Shown here in pieces: positions 19,431 to 28,343 of a DNA stretch of 64,000 nt. The number at the start of each line of letters is the position of its first letter. The first letter of the stretch is position 1. The position numbers and the translations under genes are program-made. Under the pieces are notes generated by a model. The model made no database searches. It saw nothing but the letters and a program-made list of their open reading frames with translations, and was not told the DNA's origin. Source of the stretch: Pseudomonas sp. (GTDB lineage: Bacteria; Pseudomonadota; Gammaproteobacteria; Pseudomonadales; Pseudomonadaceae); contig VMRT01000004.1 in the NCBI GenBank assembly GCA_007713455.1, forward strand, positions 186,001 to 250,000, read 5' to 3'.

Positions 19431-19459
19431 AGACCCGACCGCCAGGGGCTGTCGGGTCT
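19431..19459 (-). terminator. hairpin between ackA and pta
   Basis: A 9-bp stem AGACCCGAC / GTCGGGTCT with an 11-base loop is followed in the ackA direction by TTTG. It lies about 25 bases after the ackA stop and may reduce read-through into pta or end the ackA message. Confidence 0.5.
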
Positions 19460-19484
19460 CGGAATCGCTACATGCCTACTGCGC

Positions 19485-20672
19485 TCAGGCGTCCAGCAGG
19501 GCCAGCGTATCGAGGGCAATCTGGCGCTCCTCGTTGGTCGGGACGACCATGACGCGCGGGCTGCCTTCAGCCTGGATTTCGCCGGCAACGCCGCGGGTGC
19601 AGCGGGCGTTGGCTTCGGCGTCGAGCTTGAAGCCGAACAGCTTGAGGTGTTCCAGTGTCCGCTCGCGCACTGCCGAGGAGTTCTCGCCGATACCACCGGT
19701 GAATACCAGGCCGTCCAGCTGCGGCAGGGCGCAGGACATGGCGGCCAGCGACTTGGCCAGGCGGTAGCAGAATACTTCGAAGGCCAGCACCGCGCCTGGA
19801 TGACCGGCGTTGCGGGCATCGGCCAGGGTGCGCATGTCGTTGGACAGGCCGGAGAGGCCCTTCAGGCCGCTTTCCTTGTTGAGCATGTTGTCGATCTTGG
19901 CCAGGTCCCAGCCCAGCGTCTTGCTCAGGAAGTTGTGCAGGCTCGGATCGACGTCACCGCTGCGGGTGCCCATCACCAGGCCTTCGAGCGGCGTCAGGCC
20001 CATGCTGGTGTCGCGGCTTTCACCGTTGACTACCGCACAGGTGGAGCAGCCGTTGCCCAGGTGAGCGACCAGCCAGCTGCTGTTCTCGACCGGTACGCCG
20101 GCCAGTTCGGCGGCGCGCTTGCTGACGTAGCGGTGGCTGGTGCCATGGAAGCCGTAGCGGCGTACACCATGATCCTTGTACAGCACATCCGGCACGGCAT
20201 AGCGGTAAGCATGCTCGGGCATGGTCTGGTGGAAAGCGGTGTCGAACACGCCAACCTGCGGCAGCTCGGGGAACAGGTTGATGGCAGCATGGATGCCGCT
20301 CAAGTTGGCCGGGTTGTGCAGCGGCGCCAGCTGAATGTTGGCTTCGATGCCGGCCAGGGTTTCATCGGTGAGCAGCGAGGAGGCGAAGAACTTTTCGCCG
20401 CCGTGCACTACGCGGTGGCCGATGCCATCCAGATGGCCGCCAGCGGCGTCTTCCACGCGCGGCAGGATCTGGGCGAGAGCAGCCTGATGATCGGCATTCG
20501 GCACCTTGACGCTTTCCTTGCCGGCTGCACTCTCGAAGTGGATGACGGCTTCCGGGCTGCCGATGCATTCGGCCAGGCCTTGTAGCGGGAAGGTCGCTTG
20601 CGCTTCGTTGACCAGGGCGAACTTGATCGACGAGCTGCCACAGTTAATCACCAGGATGTTACGAGCCGACAT
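19485..20672 (-). CDS. ackA: acetate kinase
   Basis: AckA converts acetyl phosphate and ADP to acetate and ATP. The protein has 395 residues. The N-terminal phosphate-binding pattern NCGSSSIKF, the middle signature HLGNGCS, and the C-terminal FTGGIGENS are all present, as in the ASKHA acetokinase family. The ATG at 20672 is set by an AAGGAG site 6 bases upstream; the frame extends further upstream without a better site. It is the first gene of the ackA-pta pair. Confidence 0.95.
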   Translation of the reverse strand: MSARNILVINCGSSSIKFALVNEAQATFPLQGLAECIGSPEAVIHFESAAGKESVKVPNADHQAALAQILPRVEDAAGGHLDGIGHRVVHGGEKFFASSLLTDETLAGIEANIQLAPLHNPANLSGIHAAINLFPELPQVGVFDTAFHQTMPEHAYRYAVPDVLYKDHGVRRYGFHGTSHRYVSKRAAELAGVPVENSSWLVAHLGNGCSTCAVVNGESRDTSMGLTPLEGLVMGTRSGDVDPSLHNFLSKTLGWDLAKIDNMLNKESGLKGLSGLSNDMRTLADARNAGHPGAVLAFEVFCYRLAKSLAAMSCALPQLDGLVFTGGIGENSSAVRERTLEHLKLFGFKLDAEANARCTRGVAGEIQAEGSPRVMVVPTNEERQIALDTLALLDA

Positions 20673-20910
20673 CGGTGCTCCTTGGTTCTCTAATGTTATT
20701 GATATGGGTGCCAAAGATACTTTCCGCCGATTCTTGCACATCGGCCATGAAAGCGATGCCATCCAAAGGTTGTAGTCCCATGTTCAATGGCACTACATGC
20801 GGGGCGAGGGCGACGAACGGCATTGGCCCGTTCATCCAAGGTCGGTTCGCAATCGGCGCGGTGGATGGTTAAACTTCGACATCCATTCTCTAAAGCAAAG
20901 GTTCTGCCCC

Positions 20911-21396
20911 ATGCTGATTGCCGCTAACAAGGCTGTCTCCATCGACTACACACTCACCAACGACGCCGGTGAGGTGATCGACAGCTCGGCCGGCGGCGCG
21001 CCGCTGGTCTACCTGCACGGCGCAGGCAACATCATTCCGGGCCTGGAGAAGGCCCTCGAGGGCAAGCAGGGCGGTGACCAGATCCAGGTCGCCATCGAGC
21101 CGCAGGACGCTTACGGCGAGTACAGCGCGGAGCTGGTCGCTACCCTCAATCGCGCCATGTTCGAAGGCGTCGACGAGCTGGAAGTGGGCATGCAGTTCCA
21201 CGCTTCCGGTCCGGACGGCGGCATGCAGATCGTCACCATTCGTGACGTGGAAGGCGACGACGTGATCGTCGACGGCAACCACCCGCTGGCCGGCCAGCGC
21301 CTGAACTTCGACGTCAAGGTCGTCAGCGTGCGTGACGCCAGCGAAGAAGAAGTTGCCCACGGCCACGTCCACGGCGAAGGTGGCCACCACCACTGA
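20911..21396 (+). CDS. slyD: FKBP-type peptidyl-prolyl cis-trans isomerase SlyD
   Basis: This cytoplasmic prolyl isomerase and chaperone has 161 residues. The FKBP domain starts YTLTNDAGEVIDSS, with the inserted-in-flap chaperone domain at about residues 70-130. The C terminus ends in a His-rich tail (HGHVHGEGGHHH), the metal-binding end typical of SlyD, used in nickel delivery in other bacteria. The gene is followed by a strong intrinsic terminator. Confidence 0.9.
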   Translation: MLIAANKAVSIDYTLTNDAGEVIDSSAGGAPLVYLHGAGNIIPGLEKALEGKQGGDQIQVAIEPQDAYGEYSAELVATLNRAMFEGVDELEVGMQFHASGPDGGMQIVTIRDVEGDDVIVDGNHPLAGQRLNFDVKVVSVRDASEEEVAHGHVHGEGGHHH

Positions 21397-21466
21397 TCCG
21401 GGTCGCCGCATAGGCGTCCGCAGGCACGGCGGCAGGAACCGCTACCGTGCGGATCGAAAAGAAGAG

Positions 21467-21494
21467 CGCTCCGGTCGTTGCCGGGGCGTTTTTT
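21467..21494 (+). terminator. Rho-independent terminator after slyD
   Basis: The stem CGCTCCGG / CCGGGGCG (one G-T pair) with a six-base loop is followed directly by six T. It lies about 70 bases past slyD and just upstream of the peroxidase gene. Confidence 0.85.
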
Positions 21495-21510
21495 CGTTAG
21501 GAGAGATGAG

Positions 21511-21993
21511 ATGAGCGCATTCCACCAATTGGTGTTGCCAGGCCTGGGCAGCGAGGAGCTGCCGTTGGCGCAGTTCGGCGATCGGATCACGCTGGTGGTC
21601 AACGTCGCTTCGCAGTGCGGGCTGACCCCGCAGTACGCCGGCCTGGAGCGGCTGCAGCAGCAATACGCTGCCCGCGGCTTCAGCGTGCTGGGCGTGCCAT
21701 GCAATCAGTTCGCTGCGCAGGAGCCGGGCAGCGATGAGGAAATTCGCTCGTTCTGCACACTCAACTATGGTGTGAGCTTTCCTCTGAGCGGCAAGCTTGA
21801 GGTGAACGGTCCGCAGCGCCATCCGCTGTATCGTTTGCTGGCTGGCGAAGGTGCCGATTTTCCGGGGGACATCACCTGGAACTTCGAGAAGTTCCTGGTG
21901 GGCAAGGACGGCCGTGTGCTTGCCCGTTTCTCACCGCGCACCACGCCCGACGACCCCGCCCTGATCCAGGTGATCGAAACAGCCCTGGCCTGA
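21511..21993 (+). CDS. glutathione peroxidase (Cys type)
   Basis: This is a thiol peroxidase of the GPx family, 160 residues, reducing hydroperoxides. The active-site motif is NVASQCGLTPQY with cysteine in place of selenocysteine (about residue 34). Further family blocks are GFSVLGVPCNQF (about 60-72, second cysteine) and TWNFEKFLV (about 128, catalytic Trp-Asn). Bacterial Cys-type members usually draw electrons from thioredoxin despite the name. The start has a GGAGAG site and lies just behind the slyD terminator, so it has its own promoter. Confidence 0.9.
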   Translation: MSAFHQLVLPGLGSEELPLAQFGDRITLVVNVASQCGLTPQYAGLERLQQQYAARGFSVLGVPCNQFAAQEPGSDEEIRSFCTLNYGVSFPLSGKLEVNGPQRHPLYRLLAGEGADFPGDITWNFEKFLVGKDGRVLARFSPRTTPDDPALIQVIETALA

Positions 21994-22004
21994 TCTGCAG
22001 TTCT

Positions 22005-22036
22005 GCGACCGTACGCGCGGTCGCGTTCTCTTTCTT
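22005..22036 (+). terminator. terminator after glutathione peroxidase
   Basis: The stem GCGACCG / CGGTCGC with a six-base loop is followed by the T-rich GTTCTCTTTCTT. It lies 11 bases past the stop codon. Confidence 0.65.
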
Positions 22037-22111
22037 GAGTACTGGATATGCCGGCCATGCTTGCCATGGTTGCCGCTGAATAAGTGTCATGGATGATGCT
22101 GGGCCGGCGAG

Positions 22112-22128
22112 ACGACCGGTCATATTCT
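22112..22128 (+). promoter_or_regulatory. candidate operator and -10 of the TetR / OYE operon
   Basis: An 8-bp palindrome GACCGGTC (22114-22121) is followed at once by CATATTCT, whose TATTCT (22123-22128) is a good -10 about 7 bases before the ATG at 22135. GACCGGTC-type palindromes are bound by NemR-like TetR repressors. The gene lacks a ribosome-binding site, so the transcript may be leaderless. Autoregulation is inferred from position. Confidence 0.5.
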
Positions 22129-22134
22129 CGCTGC

Positions 22135-22794
22135 ATGACCAATCCAGCACGCAACGACAAGCGCGACCTGATCCTGTCCAAGGGTGCCCGGGTGATGACC
22201 CGCCGCGGCTATCACGGCACCGGTGTCCAGGAAATCGTCCAGGCGGCCGGTATTCCCAAGGGCTCGTTCTATCACTACTTCGCCAGCAAGGAAGACTTCG
22301 CCCTGCAGGCGCTGGACTATATCTATGCGCCCCGGCTGGAGCGCTATCAGGCGGCGCTGAGCAACTCAGCAGTCTCGCCCCGGCAGCGCATCCTCGACTA
22401 CTACGCCGATCTCGTTGCGCACTTCGCCCGCCAGGAAAAGCCCGAATATCACTGCTTCATCGGCAGCCTCAGCTTCGAGATGGCCGAGCTGTGCCCGGCC
22501 ATCGCCAAGCGGCTCAGCGCGATACTGACGCAATCGGTCGAGTTGCTTACGGCCTGCCTCGAACAGGCGCGTGTCGCTGGAGAGATCGCGGCCGATTGCG
22601 ATTGTGCAGTGCAGGCGGAATTCATAAGCAACGCCTGGGAAGGTGCGCTGTTGCGCATGAAAGTGAGCGGCAGCGTTGCGCCTTTGCAGGTGTTTTTCCA
22701 GCAGCTCGAACGCCTGTTGGCGCCGGCTGCAATAACTTCGCCGGGGCATGAGCGCCCGGCTGCCTTGACCAATGCCACAGGAGTCGATCGATGA
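22135..22794 (+). CDS. TetR/AcrR family transcriptional regulator
   Basis: This is a DNA-binding repressor of 219 residues. An N-terminal helix-turn-helix (about 10-55) reads TRRGYHGTGVQEIVQAAGIP followed by KGSFYHYFASKEDF. The C-terminal ligand domain (about 75-200) has several cysteines, which could sense electrophiles as in NemR. The ATG at 22135 is used; the ORF extends upstream to a GTG at 22084, but the -10 element lies between, which argues against that start. It overlaps the next gene by 4 bases, so regulator and reductase form one operon. Confidence 0.87.
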   Translation: MTNPARNDKRDLILSKGARVMTRRGYHGTGVQEIVQAAGIPKGSFYHYFASKEDFALQALDYIYAPRLERYQAALSNSAVSPRQRILDYYADLVAHFARQEKPEYHCFIGSLSFEMAELCPAIAKRLSAILTQSVELLTACLEQARVAGEIAADCDCAVQAEFISNAWEGALLRMKVSGSVAPLQVFFQQLERLLAPAAITSPGHERPAALTNATGVDR

Positions 22795-23900
22795 CCGCCA
22801 GCGTACAAGCCTTGTTTCAGCCCTTTGAGTTGGGTGCTCTCCGTTTGCCGACCCGTGTGGTCATGGCGCCGATGACCCGTTCGTTCTCACCTAACGGCGT
22901 ACCCACTGCCGATGTGGTCGAGTACTACCGCCGGCGTGCCGCCTCCGGGGTCGGGCTGATCATCACCGAAGGCACCACGGTCGGCCACGCCGCGGCGAAC
23001 GGTTATCCCCATGTGCCGCGTTTCTACGGTGAAGATGCGCTGGCTGGCTGGAAGGCTGTGGTCGATGCGGTGCACGCCGCTGGCGGCAAGATCGTCCCGC
23101 AGCTCTGGCACGTCGGTAACGTGCGCCGCAAGGGCACCGAGCCGGAGCCGGAGGTCGTCGGTTACGGTCCGATGGAGAAGCAGAAGGACGGTCAGGTCGT
23201 CGTTCATGGCATGACCAAGCAGGACATCCAGGATGTGATCGAAGCATTCGCTCAGGCTGCCCGCGATGCTCAGGCGATCGGCATGGACGGCGTGGAAATC
23301 CACGGTGCCCACGGCTACCTCATTGACCAGTTCTTCTGGGAAGGCAGCAATCAGCGCACCGATGAGTACGGCGGCAGCCTGGCCAACCGCTCGCGCTTCG
23401 CCATCGAGCTGGTGCAGGCCGTACGTGCAGCGGTCGGCCCCGGTTTCCCGATCATCTTCCGCTTCTCGCAGTGGAAGCAGCAGGACTACACGGCGCGCCT
23501 GGTGCAGTCGCCCGAAGAGCTTGGCGAGTTCCTGGCACCGTTGTCGGCGGCCGGCGTGGACATCTTCCATTGCTCGACGCGCCGTTTCTGGGAACCGGAG
23601 TTCGAAGGCTCCGATCTCAACCTGGCCGGTTGGACCCGCCAACTGACCGGCAAGCCGACCATCACCGTCGGCAGTGTCGGCTTGGATGGCGAATTCCTGC
23701 AGTTCATGGTCAAGACCGACAAGGTGGCGCAGCCGGCCAACATCGAGGGATTGCTGGAGCGTCTGAACAAGCAGGAGTTCGATCTGGTGGCGGTGGGGCG
23801 TGCGCTGATCTGCGATCCGGATTGGGCGGTCAAGGTGCGTGAAGGGCGGATGGAAGAGATTCTGCCGTTCAGTCGTGAGGCGTTGAAGACGCTGGCGTGA
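22791..23900 (+). CDS. old yellow enzyme family NADH:flavin oxidoreductase
   Basis: This FMN-dependent ene-reductase has 369 residues in a TIM barrel. FMN and substrate residues are visible: MAPMTRS (about 25), GLIITEGT (about 57), QLWHVGN (about 104), and the paired histidine-containing EIHGAHGYL (about 165), followed by DEYGGSLANR and a C-terminal VAVGRALICDP. Family members reduce activated alkenes, quinones or nitro compounds. The 4-base overlap with the TetR gene suggests detoxification of electrophiles under that repressor, as for NemR-NemA. The natural substrate is unknown. Confidence 0.88.
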   Translation: MTASVQALFQPFELGALRLPTRVVMAPMTRSFSPNGVPTADVVEYYRRRAASGVGLIITEGTTVGHAAANGYPHVPRFYGEDALAGWKAVVDAVHAAGGKIVPQLWHVGNVRRKGTEPEPEVVGYGPMEKQKDGQVVVHGMTKQDIQDVIEAFAQAARDAQAIGMDGVEIHGAHGYLIDQFFWEGSNQRTDEYGGSLANRSRFAIELVQAVRAAVGPGFPIIFRFSQWKQQDYTARLVQSPEELGEFLAPLSAAGVDIFHCSTRRFWEPEFEGSDLNLAGWTRQLTGKPTITVGSVGLDGEFLQFMVKTDKVAQPANIEGLLERLNKQEFDLVAVGRALICDPDWAVKVREGRMEEILPFSREALKTLA

Positions 23901-23907
23901 GTGAGGG

Positions 23908-23937
23908 CGGCAGCCAGGGTGATCTGGCTGCCGATTT
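23908..23937 (+). terminator. terminator after the OYE gene
   Basis: A 10-bp perfect stem (CGGCAGCCAG / CTGGCTGCCG) with a six-base loop is followed by ATTTCCCC, starting 8 bases past the stop. Confidence 0.6.
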
Positions 23938-23988
23938 CCCCTTGCCCGGCAGCATCCGATCTCGCCAGGCAGCTGTCAGCATGTGACG

Positions 23989-24037
23989 TGGTGCGGACGG
24001 AGAGACTCGAACTCTCACACCTTGCAGCGCTAGAACC
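23989..24037 (-). other. tRNA-Leu 3' fragment (likely vestigial att site)
   Basis: On the minus strand, 49 bases match the 3' half of a leucine tRNA: GGTTCTAG (anticodon stem), a short variable arm TGCAAGGTGTG, a T arm GAGAGTTCGAGTCTCTC and acceptor CGTCCGCACCA. The 5' half (acceptor GCGGACG, D arm, anticodon) is absent where it should lie. A copy that starts at the anticodon loop and runs to CCA is what integrative elements using tRNA 3' ends leave behind. No integrase is in the window. Confidence 0.75.
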
Positions 24038-24064
24038 CTGACCGCCGAGTTCCGCGCCTGACGT

Positions 24065-24820
24065 CTACGCTGGTCGGTCCAGCTGCCGATTCGGCCCGCC
24101 TTCCCTTACCCAGAACAGCGTCGCTCCCGCCACGGCCGCCGGCATGATCAGCAGGTTCAGGACCGGCACCAGCAACGCCGCATAAGTCACCGCACCAAAG
24201 CTGAGGCTCTGCCAGCGTCGCTGGCGCAACCAGCCCATCATGTCCGCCCAGCTCAGCTTGTTGTTGTCCGCCGGGTAGTCGATGTATTGCACTGCCATCA
24301 TCCACACGCCGAACAGCAGCCATAAAGGCGCGGCAACAAGGTTCAGCACGGGGATGAATGAAAGCACCAGCAACGCCAGCGCGCGCGGTGCGAAATAGCC
24401 CAGCTTGCGCAGCTCGCGGCCAATCGTGCGGGGCAGCATGGCCAGCAGCTCGGCCCAGCTGAAAGGCGGCGCTGCGTCTTCGCCGCGCACCACCACCTCG
24501 ACCTTTTCCGCCAGAAAGCCGTTGAACGGTGCGGCGATGATGTTGGCCAGCATGGTGAAGCTGAAGAACACCATCAGTACCACCAGCACGACGAACAGGG
24601 GCCAGAGGATGTATTCGAGAAAGGCGAGCCAGGTCGGCAGGTTGGGCATGAAGGTGTCGACCCAGCCGCTGAACTGGCCGGCCGCGAACCAGATCAGGCC
24701 GAAGAACAGCAGCACGTTCACCGTCAGCGGCAGGATCACGAACAGACGCAGCCCTGGGCTGAGCACCAGGCGCAGGCCTTCGCGCAGGTATTGCGGGCCG
24801 GAGAGGGCGGATACGGGCAT
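24065..24820 (-). CDS. cysZ: sulfate transporter CysZ (EI24 family)
   Basis: This inner-membrane protein has 251 residues and is similar in length and pattern to CysZ, which brings sulfate in for cysteine synthesis. Family features seen are [18 protein letters not shown] at the N terminus, four hydrophobic segments (about 25-50, 70-100, 145-175, 210-235), the [10 protein letters not shown] segment after the second, and [11 protein letters not shown]24-family members can have other roles, so substrate is inferred from family. It is transcribed alone, opposite to the OYE operon. Confidence 0.82.
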   Translation of the reverse strand: MPVSALSGPQYLREGLRLVLSPGLRLFVILPLTVNVLLFFGLIWFAAGQFSGWVDTFMPNLPTWLAFLEYILWPLFVVLVVLMVFFSFTMLANIIAAPFNGFLAEKVEVVVRGEDAAPPFSWAELLAMLPRTIGRELRKLGYFAPRALALLVLSFIPVLNLVAAPLWLLFGVWMMAVQYIDYPADNNKLSWADMMGWLRQRRWQSLSFGAVTYAALLVPVLNLLIMPAAVAGATLFWVREGGPNRQLDRPA

Positions 24821-24889
24821 TGGCGTCTCCTGAAAAAGGGCAGGGTTTCGTCGAGAGGGGCGTAGCGCAGCGGGATAGACGATGACTAT

Positions 24890-25010
24890 GGGTTGTATGC
24901 AGAACCTGAATTATCCACGGCCTCGGCGGATAGCTAAGGTGGCGCTCAACGGTTTTCGGGTCATCCGTTCCTTCAGCCTTCCCCAAGTGCTTGGGATGAC
25001 CCTTTTTATT
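24890..25010 (+). ncRNA. candidate small RNA with intrinsic terminator
   Basis: A classical + strand terminator ends here. GGGTCATCC (24958-24966) pairs with GGATGACCC (24994-25002), an inner CCCAAG/CTTGGG stem can compete, and TTTTTATT follows. No + strand gene precedes it for about 1 kb, and the nearest one (ending 23900) has its own terminator. There is no credible coding frame. A short transcript starting somewhere after about 24880 is the simplest reading. The 5' end is a guess, and no known sRNA family could be assigned with confidence. Confidence 0.45.
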
Positions 25011-25057
25011 CCCATTGAGCCGGCATAGCCGGCTCAAATCCGTCGAATGGATGCGCG

Positions 25058-25392
25058 TTACTTGCGCTTGAGCGGTTGCGTGTCGAAACGCACGCCCGGC
25101 AGGCCGGTTTCCATGAGCGCGCGAATGTTGCGGTGGTCGCTGCCGTTCGGGTTGGCCAGGACCGCCTGATAGTGCTCGCCGAACGCAAGCAGCGCTTCTT
25201 CCGTCGTGAAGTCTTCAAGCAGTGCGAGGCCCAGCGTCTTGCAGGAACCTTCGTTCTCGCCGGCAGCGTTCTCCAGTGTGCCGTTGACGAAGCGGCTCGG
25301 CTGGTAGTCGTAAGCGCCCTCGATGAAGGCAAGCGTTTCGCTGAATGCGTGGTTGCGATTGCGCAGGCTGGCGCGGAAGTCCTTCAGGTCGT

Positions 25393-25396
<4 letters not shown>
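25058..25396 (-). CDS. HopJ type III effector family protein
   Basis: This is a 112-residue protein of the HopJ family (MNDLKDF...ETLAFIEGAYDYQPSRFVNG...NEGSCKTLGLALLEDFTTEEALLAFGEHY). Although named from a plant-pathogen effector, the family is widespread in free-living proteobacteria lacking type III secretion, and nothing here suggests secretion. The ATG at 25396 overlaps the stop of the DUF1244 gene (ATGA). The function is unknown; the context suggests a housekeeping or pterin-linked role. Confidence 0.85.
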
Positions 25397-25686
<290 letters not shown>

Positions 25687-25762
25687 CTCTTGGGTCTCGG
25701 CGTTGGCTGAGGTCGGCCGGATCATAACCTTGCGTCAGTGAGCCGGCCAGCCTTGCGCAGGG

Positions 25763-26137
25763 TCAATCCCGATGCGCAGCCAGGGTGATCGATACGGACT
25801 CGGCGAAGCGCAGCGCGTGGGGTTTGTCGACTTCCACTTCGGCGTAGCGCACCTGCGGATAGCGCATGACCAGGTCGAGAATTTCCTGGGTCAGCCGCTC
25901 GAGCAGGGCGAAGCGGTTGTCTTCGACGTGCTGGATGATCGCCTTGGTGATGGTGCGGTAGTTCAACGCCTGTTCGATGTCGTTCTCGCGCACCGCCTCC
26001 GCAGCGGGGTAGAGCATCGTCAGGTTGATCAGCACGTCCTGGCGATTGAGGATTTCCTCTTCCTTGATGCCGATGTAGGTGCGCAGCCGCAGGTCCTTGA
26101 CGCGGATGCGGGCCATCGCGGGTTCCAGTCGGGGCAT
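25763..26137 (-). CDS. folX: dihydroneopterin triphosphate 2'-epimerase
   Basis: FolX epimerises dihydroneopterin triphosphate to the monapterin form. The 124 residues fit the FolB/FolX fold. The sequence follows FolX closely: [53 protein letters not shown] and the active-site end [14 protein letters not shown]. It lies 18 bases after folM, so the two form an operon making tetrahydromonapterin, the cofactor for phenylalanine hydroxylase in pseudomonads. Confidence 0.92.
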   Translation of the reverse strand: MPRLEPAMARIRVKDLRLRTYIGIKEEEILNRQDVLINLTMLYPAAEAVRENDIEQALNYRTITKAIIQHVEDNRFALLERLTQEILDLVMRYPQVRYAEVEVDKPHALRFAESVSITLAAHRD

Positions 26138-26155
26138 GGGGACTCCTTGCAGTCT

Positions 26156-26860
26156 TCAGATCAGGTGGCGGCCGCCGTTCACGGTCAGTGTGGTGCCGGT
26201 GACATAAGGGTTGTCGAACAGGTAGCGCAGGCTCTGGTAGATCACCTCGGCACCGGGTTCGATGCCCAGCGCGGACTTGGCCAGTGCCTTGCGGCGATAT
26301 TCGGCGTCGTCGTCCGGGTTGAACTGGATCAGCGCCGGGGCGATGCCATTGACCTTGATCGCCGGCGCCAGGCTGGCGGCGAAAGATAGTGTCAGGTTGT
26401 CCAGGCCCGCTTTGCTCGCAGCATAGGCGATGTGCTTCTTGCTGCCCTTGCGGGTCACGTCGTCGCCGATGTGCACGATGTCCGCCGGCCCGCCGTGGCG
26501 CAGCAGTTCAGCGCAGTGCAGGTTGATCAGGTAGGGCGCGAGCATATGCACCTGGAACAGCTGGCGGAACGCCTCGGCTTCCTGCCCGGGGGTATCCGGG
26601 CGCCATTCGGAGGCGTTGTGCACGATGGCCCGCAGGCAGTCGGTCTGCTGCTTGAGAGCGCTGATAAAGGTGGTGATGCCGGTTTCGTCGCTGAAGTCTG
26701 CCTGCAACGCCTGTGCGCCCAAGGCGCGAAGCCGGTCGATGCTGTCGCGTTCGCGACGGTAGGTAACGATGACCGGAAAGCCGTCTTCCAGCAGTCGCTC
26801 GGCACAATGCAGCCCGATCCGCTGGCTGGCTCCGGTGATGAGAATCGGGGCCTGATGCAT
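26156..26860 (-). CDS. folM: dihydromonapterin reductase FolM
   Basis: This NADPH-dependent short-chain dehydrogenase of 234 residues reduces dihydromonapterin (and weakly dihydrofolate). The nucleotide motif is ITGASQRIG (about 8-16), in place of the usual TGxxxGxG and typical of pteridine-reductase-like members. Next come HNASEWRP (about 88) and the catalytic YAASKAG (about 150). The ATG at 26860 is chosen; the frame upstream to 26899 shows no conserved residues. It heads the folM-folX-DUF1244-HopJ run. Confidence 0.9.
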   Translation of the reverse strand: MHQAPILITGASQRIGLHCAERLLEDGFPVIVTYRRERDSIDRLRALGAQALQADFSDETGITTFISALKQQTDCLRAIVHNASEWRPDTPGQEAEAFRQLFQVHMLAPYLINLHCAELLRHGGPADIVHIGDDVTRKGSKKHIAYAASKAGLDNLTLSFAASLAPAIKVNGIAPALIQFNPDDDAEYRRKALAKSALGIEPGAEVIYQSLRYLFDNPYVTGTTLTVNGGRHLI

Positions 26861-26926
26861 GAAAATCCACTGCCTGTAATGGGCGGACCGCCCACACATT
26901 GAGGCGGTCGCTACAGGCGTGGCAGC

Positions 26927-27553
26927 TTACACCAGATCGGCCGGCAGCTCTGGCTGCAAATCTGGGTGCAGGCGCTGATGCTGGCGATAGAGGAAGGAGC
27001 GGATCCGCTCGGCGTCCTTTTCCTGGGTGAATTCGACTTCGTAGGCGGCCCGCCCGCCGGTCAGCTCGCGAACGCGATGGGCATCGATTTCCAGCGGGCC
27101 GTCGTCGGGCAGCGCCAGGCGCAGGTGGAAGTGCTTGGGTGGCTTGCGGTGTCCGCCGGCATCCACCAGCAGGCCGTGCGGAGACAGCTCGTGCACGCTG
27201 AGCGAACTTTCAACACCATCGTTTTCCAGCAGAGGCAGCGGCTGGTCCAGGTGCAGGCGCCAGGCACGCGTGGTTGGCCCGCGCTCGTAGATCACCGGAG
27301 GTGCCAGCTGCAGGTCGAGGCTGTGTAGTTCGTCTTCCCTGAGCTGCAGCGGGAAGGACATGCGGAAATCCTCGAATTCCGCCTGCAGCGACAGGTTGGC
27401 GCGAGCGGCCAGCTGCAGCAGCAATTCGTTGGATTGCGCGCCGCCGTCGATCCGAAAGCCTGTCGTGCGCTCAGCGCTGGTGCTGCCGTTGCGCTGCATC
27501 AACTTGCGAATGAAGGTCAGTTCGTCTTTGCTGAGAATCGTATCTTCCGCCAT
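26927..27553 (-). CDS. PilZ-like domain protein
   Basis: This is a 208-residue cytoplasmic protein. The C-terminal half (about 100-200) looks like a PilZ fold: a strand 'SLSVHELSPHGLLVDAGG' resembles the D/N-x-S-x2-G half of the c-di-GMP site, followed by LRLALPDDGPLEIDAHRVREL and a YEVEFTQEKDAERIRSFL ending. The arginine half of the motif is not clear, so c-di-GMP binding is uncertain. The start at 27553 is set by a GAGGG site. It precedes folM on the same strand with a 66-base gap. Confidence 0.65.
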   Translation of the reverse strand: MAEDTILSKDELTFIRKLMQRNGSTSAERTTGFRIDGGAQSNELLLQLAARANLSLQAEFEDFRMSFPLQLREDELHSLDLQLAPPVIYERGPTTRAWRLHLDQPLPLLENDGVESSLSVHELSPHGLLVDAGGHRKPPKHFHLRLALPDDGPLEIDAHRVRELTGGRAAYEVEFTQEKDAERIRSFLYRQHQRLHPDLQPELPADLV

Positions 27554-27786
27554 GCGGATACCCTCGGAGGGACAGTGCCCTCCACGTTTGGCGTCGCGCG
27601 GCGGGGCCGCTATACGCCTGCAACCGGTATGGTCGCGGTGGGGCAATCGGCCCTGTGACAAATGCGATCGACAGTGGTTCCGCAGGCTGCACATTTTCTG
27701 GATGGACGGCTTCGCCTGAGCAGGGTGTGCCGATCAGACTTGGTGATTGCGGCATAATGCGCAGCTTTGATTGCCTCGGAGCGCAC

Positions 27787-28239
27787 ATGAAAGTCGCCAT
27801 TCTTTCCGGGAGCGTCTACGGCACCGCCGAAGATGTCGCCCGTCACGCCGAACACCAGCTGAAAGCCGCCGGTTTCGAAACCTGGCACGATCCCCGCGCC
27901 CAGCTGCCACAGATTCTCGATTTCGCCCCCGAAGCGCTGCTGGTCGTGACCTCGACCACCGGCATGGGTGAGCTGCCGGACAGCTTCATTCCGTTGTACT
28001 CGACCATCCGCGATCAGTTTCCCGCGTGGAGCGGCCTGCCCGGTGGTGTCATCGCCCTCGGTGACGCCAGCTACGGCGACACCTTCTGTGCTGGCGGCGA
28101 GCTGATTCGCGAGCTCTATGCCGAGCTCGGCGTGCGGGAAGTCGTGGAGATGCTGCGCCTCGATGCCAGCGAGACGGTGACGCCGGAAAGCGACGCCGAA
28201 CCGTGGCTGGAAACCTTCGCGGCGGCCTTGCGTGCCTGA
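27787..28239 (+). CDS. flavodoxin (MioC-like)
   Basis: This is a 150-residue FMN-binding electron carrier. The phosphate loop SGSVYGTAEDVA lies at residues 7-18, with isoalloxazine-contact regions around TSTTGMGELPDS (about 58-69) and GDASYGDTFCAGG (about 95-107). Short-chain length and pattern match MioC/YqcA-type flavodoxins. The ATG at 27787 follows a GGAG site. It diverges from the PilZ-like gene. Confidence 0.87.
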   Translation: MKVAILSGSVYGTAEDVARHAEHQLKAAGFETWHDPRAQLPQILDFAPEALLVVTSTTGMGELPDSFIPLYSTIRDQFPAWSGLPGGVIALGDASYGDTFCAGGELIRELYAELGVREVVEMLRLDASETVTPESDAEPWLETFAAALRA

Positions 28240-28343
28240 GTGGCTCGCCGGGTCAGCGGCCTGGCTGCAAGAGCAACTGCCGGGCCAGTAGCGGCTGGCT
28301 AGAATCCAGGGCATCTTCACGACAATAACAAGAGGTGCCCTCG

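Noticed and set aside
20673..20760. Possible Anr/Fnr box upstream of ackA
   Set aside because: Only one half (TTGAT) is present; the ATCAA half at the right spacing is missing.
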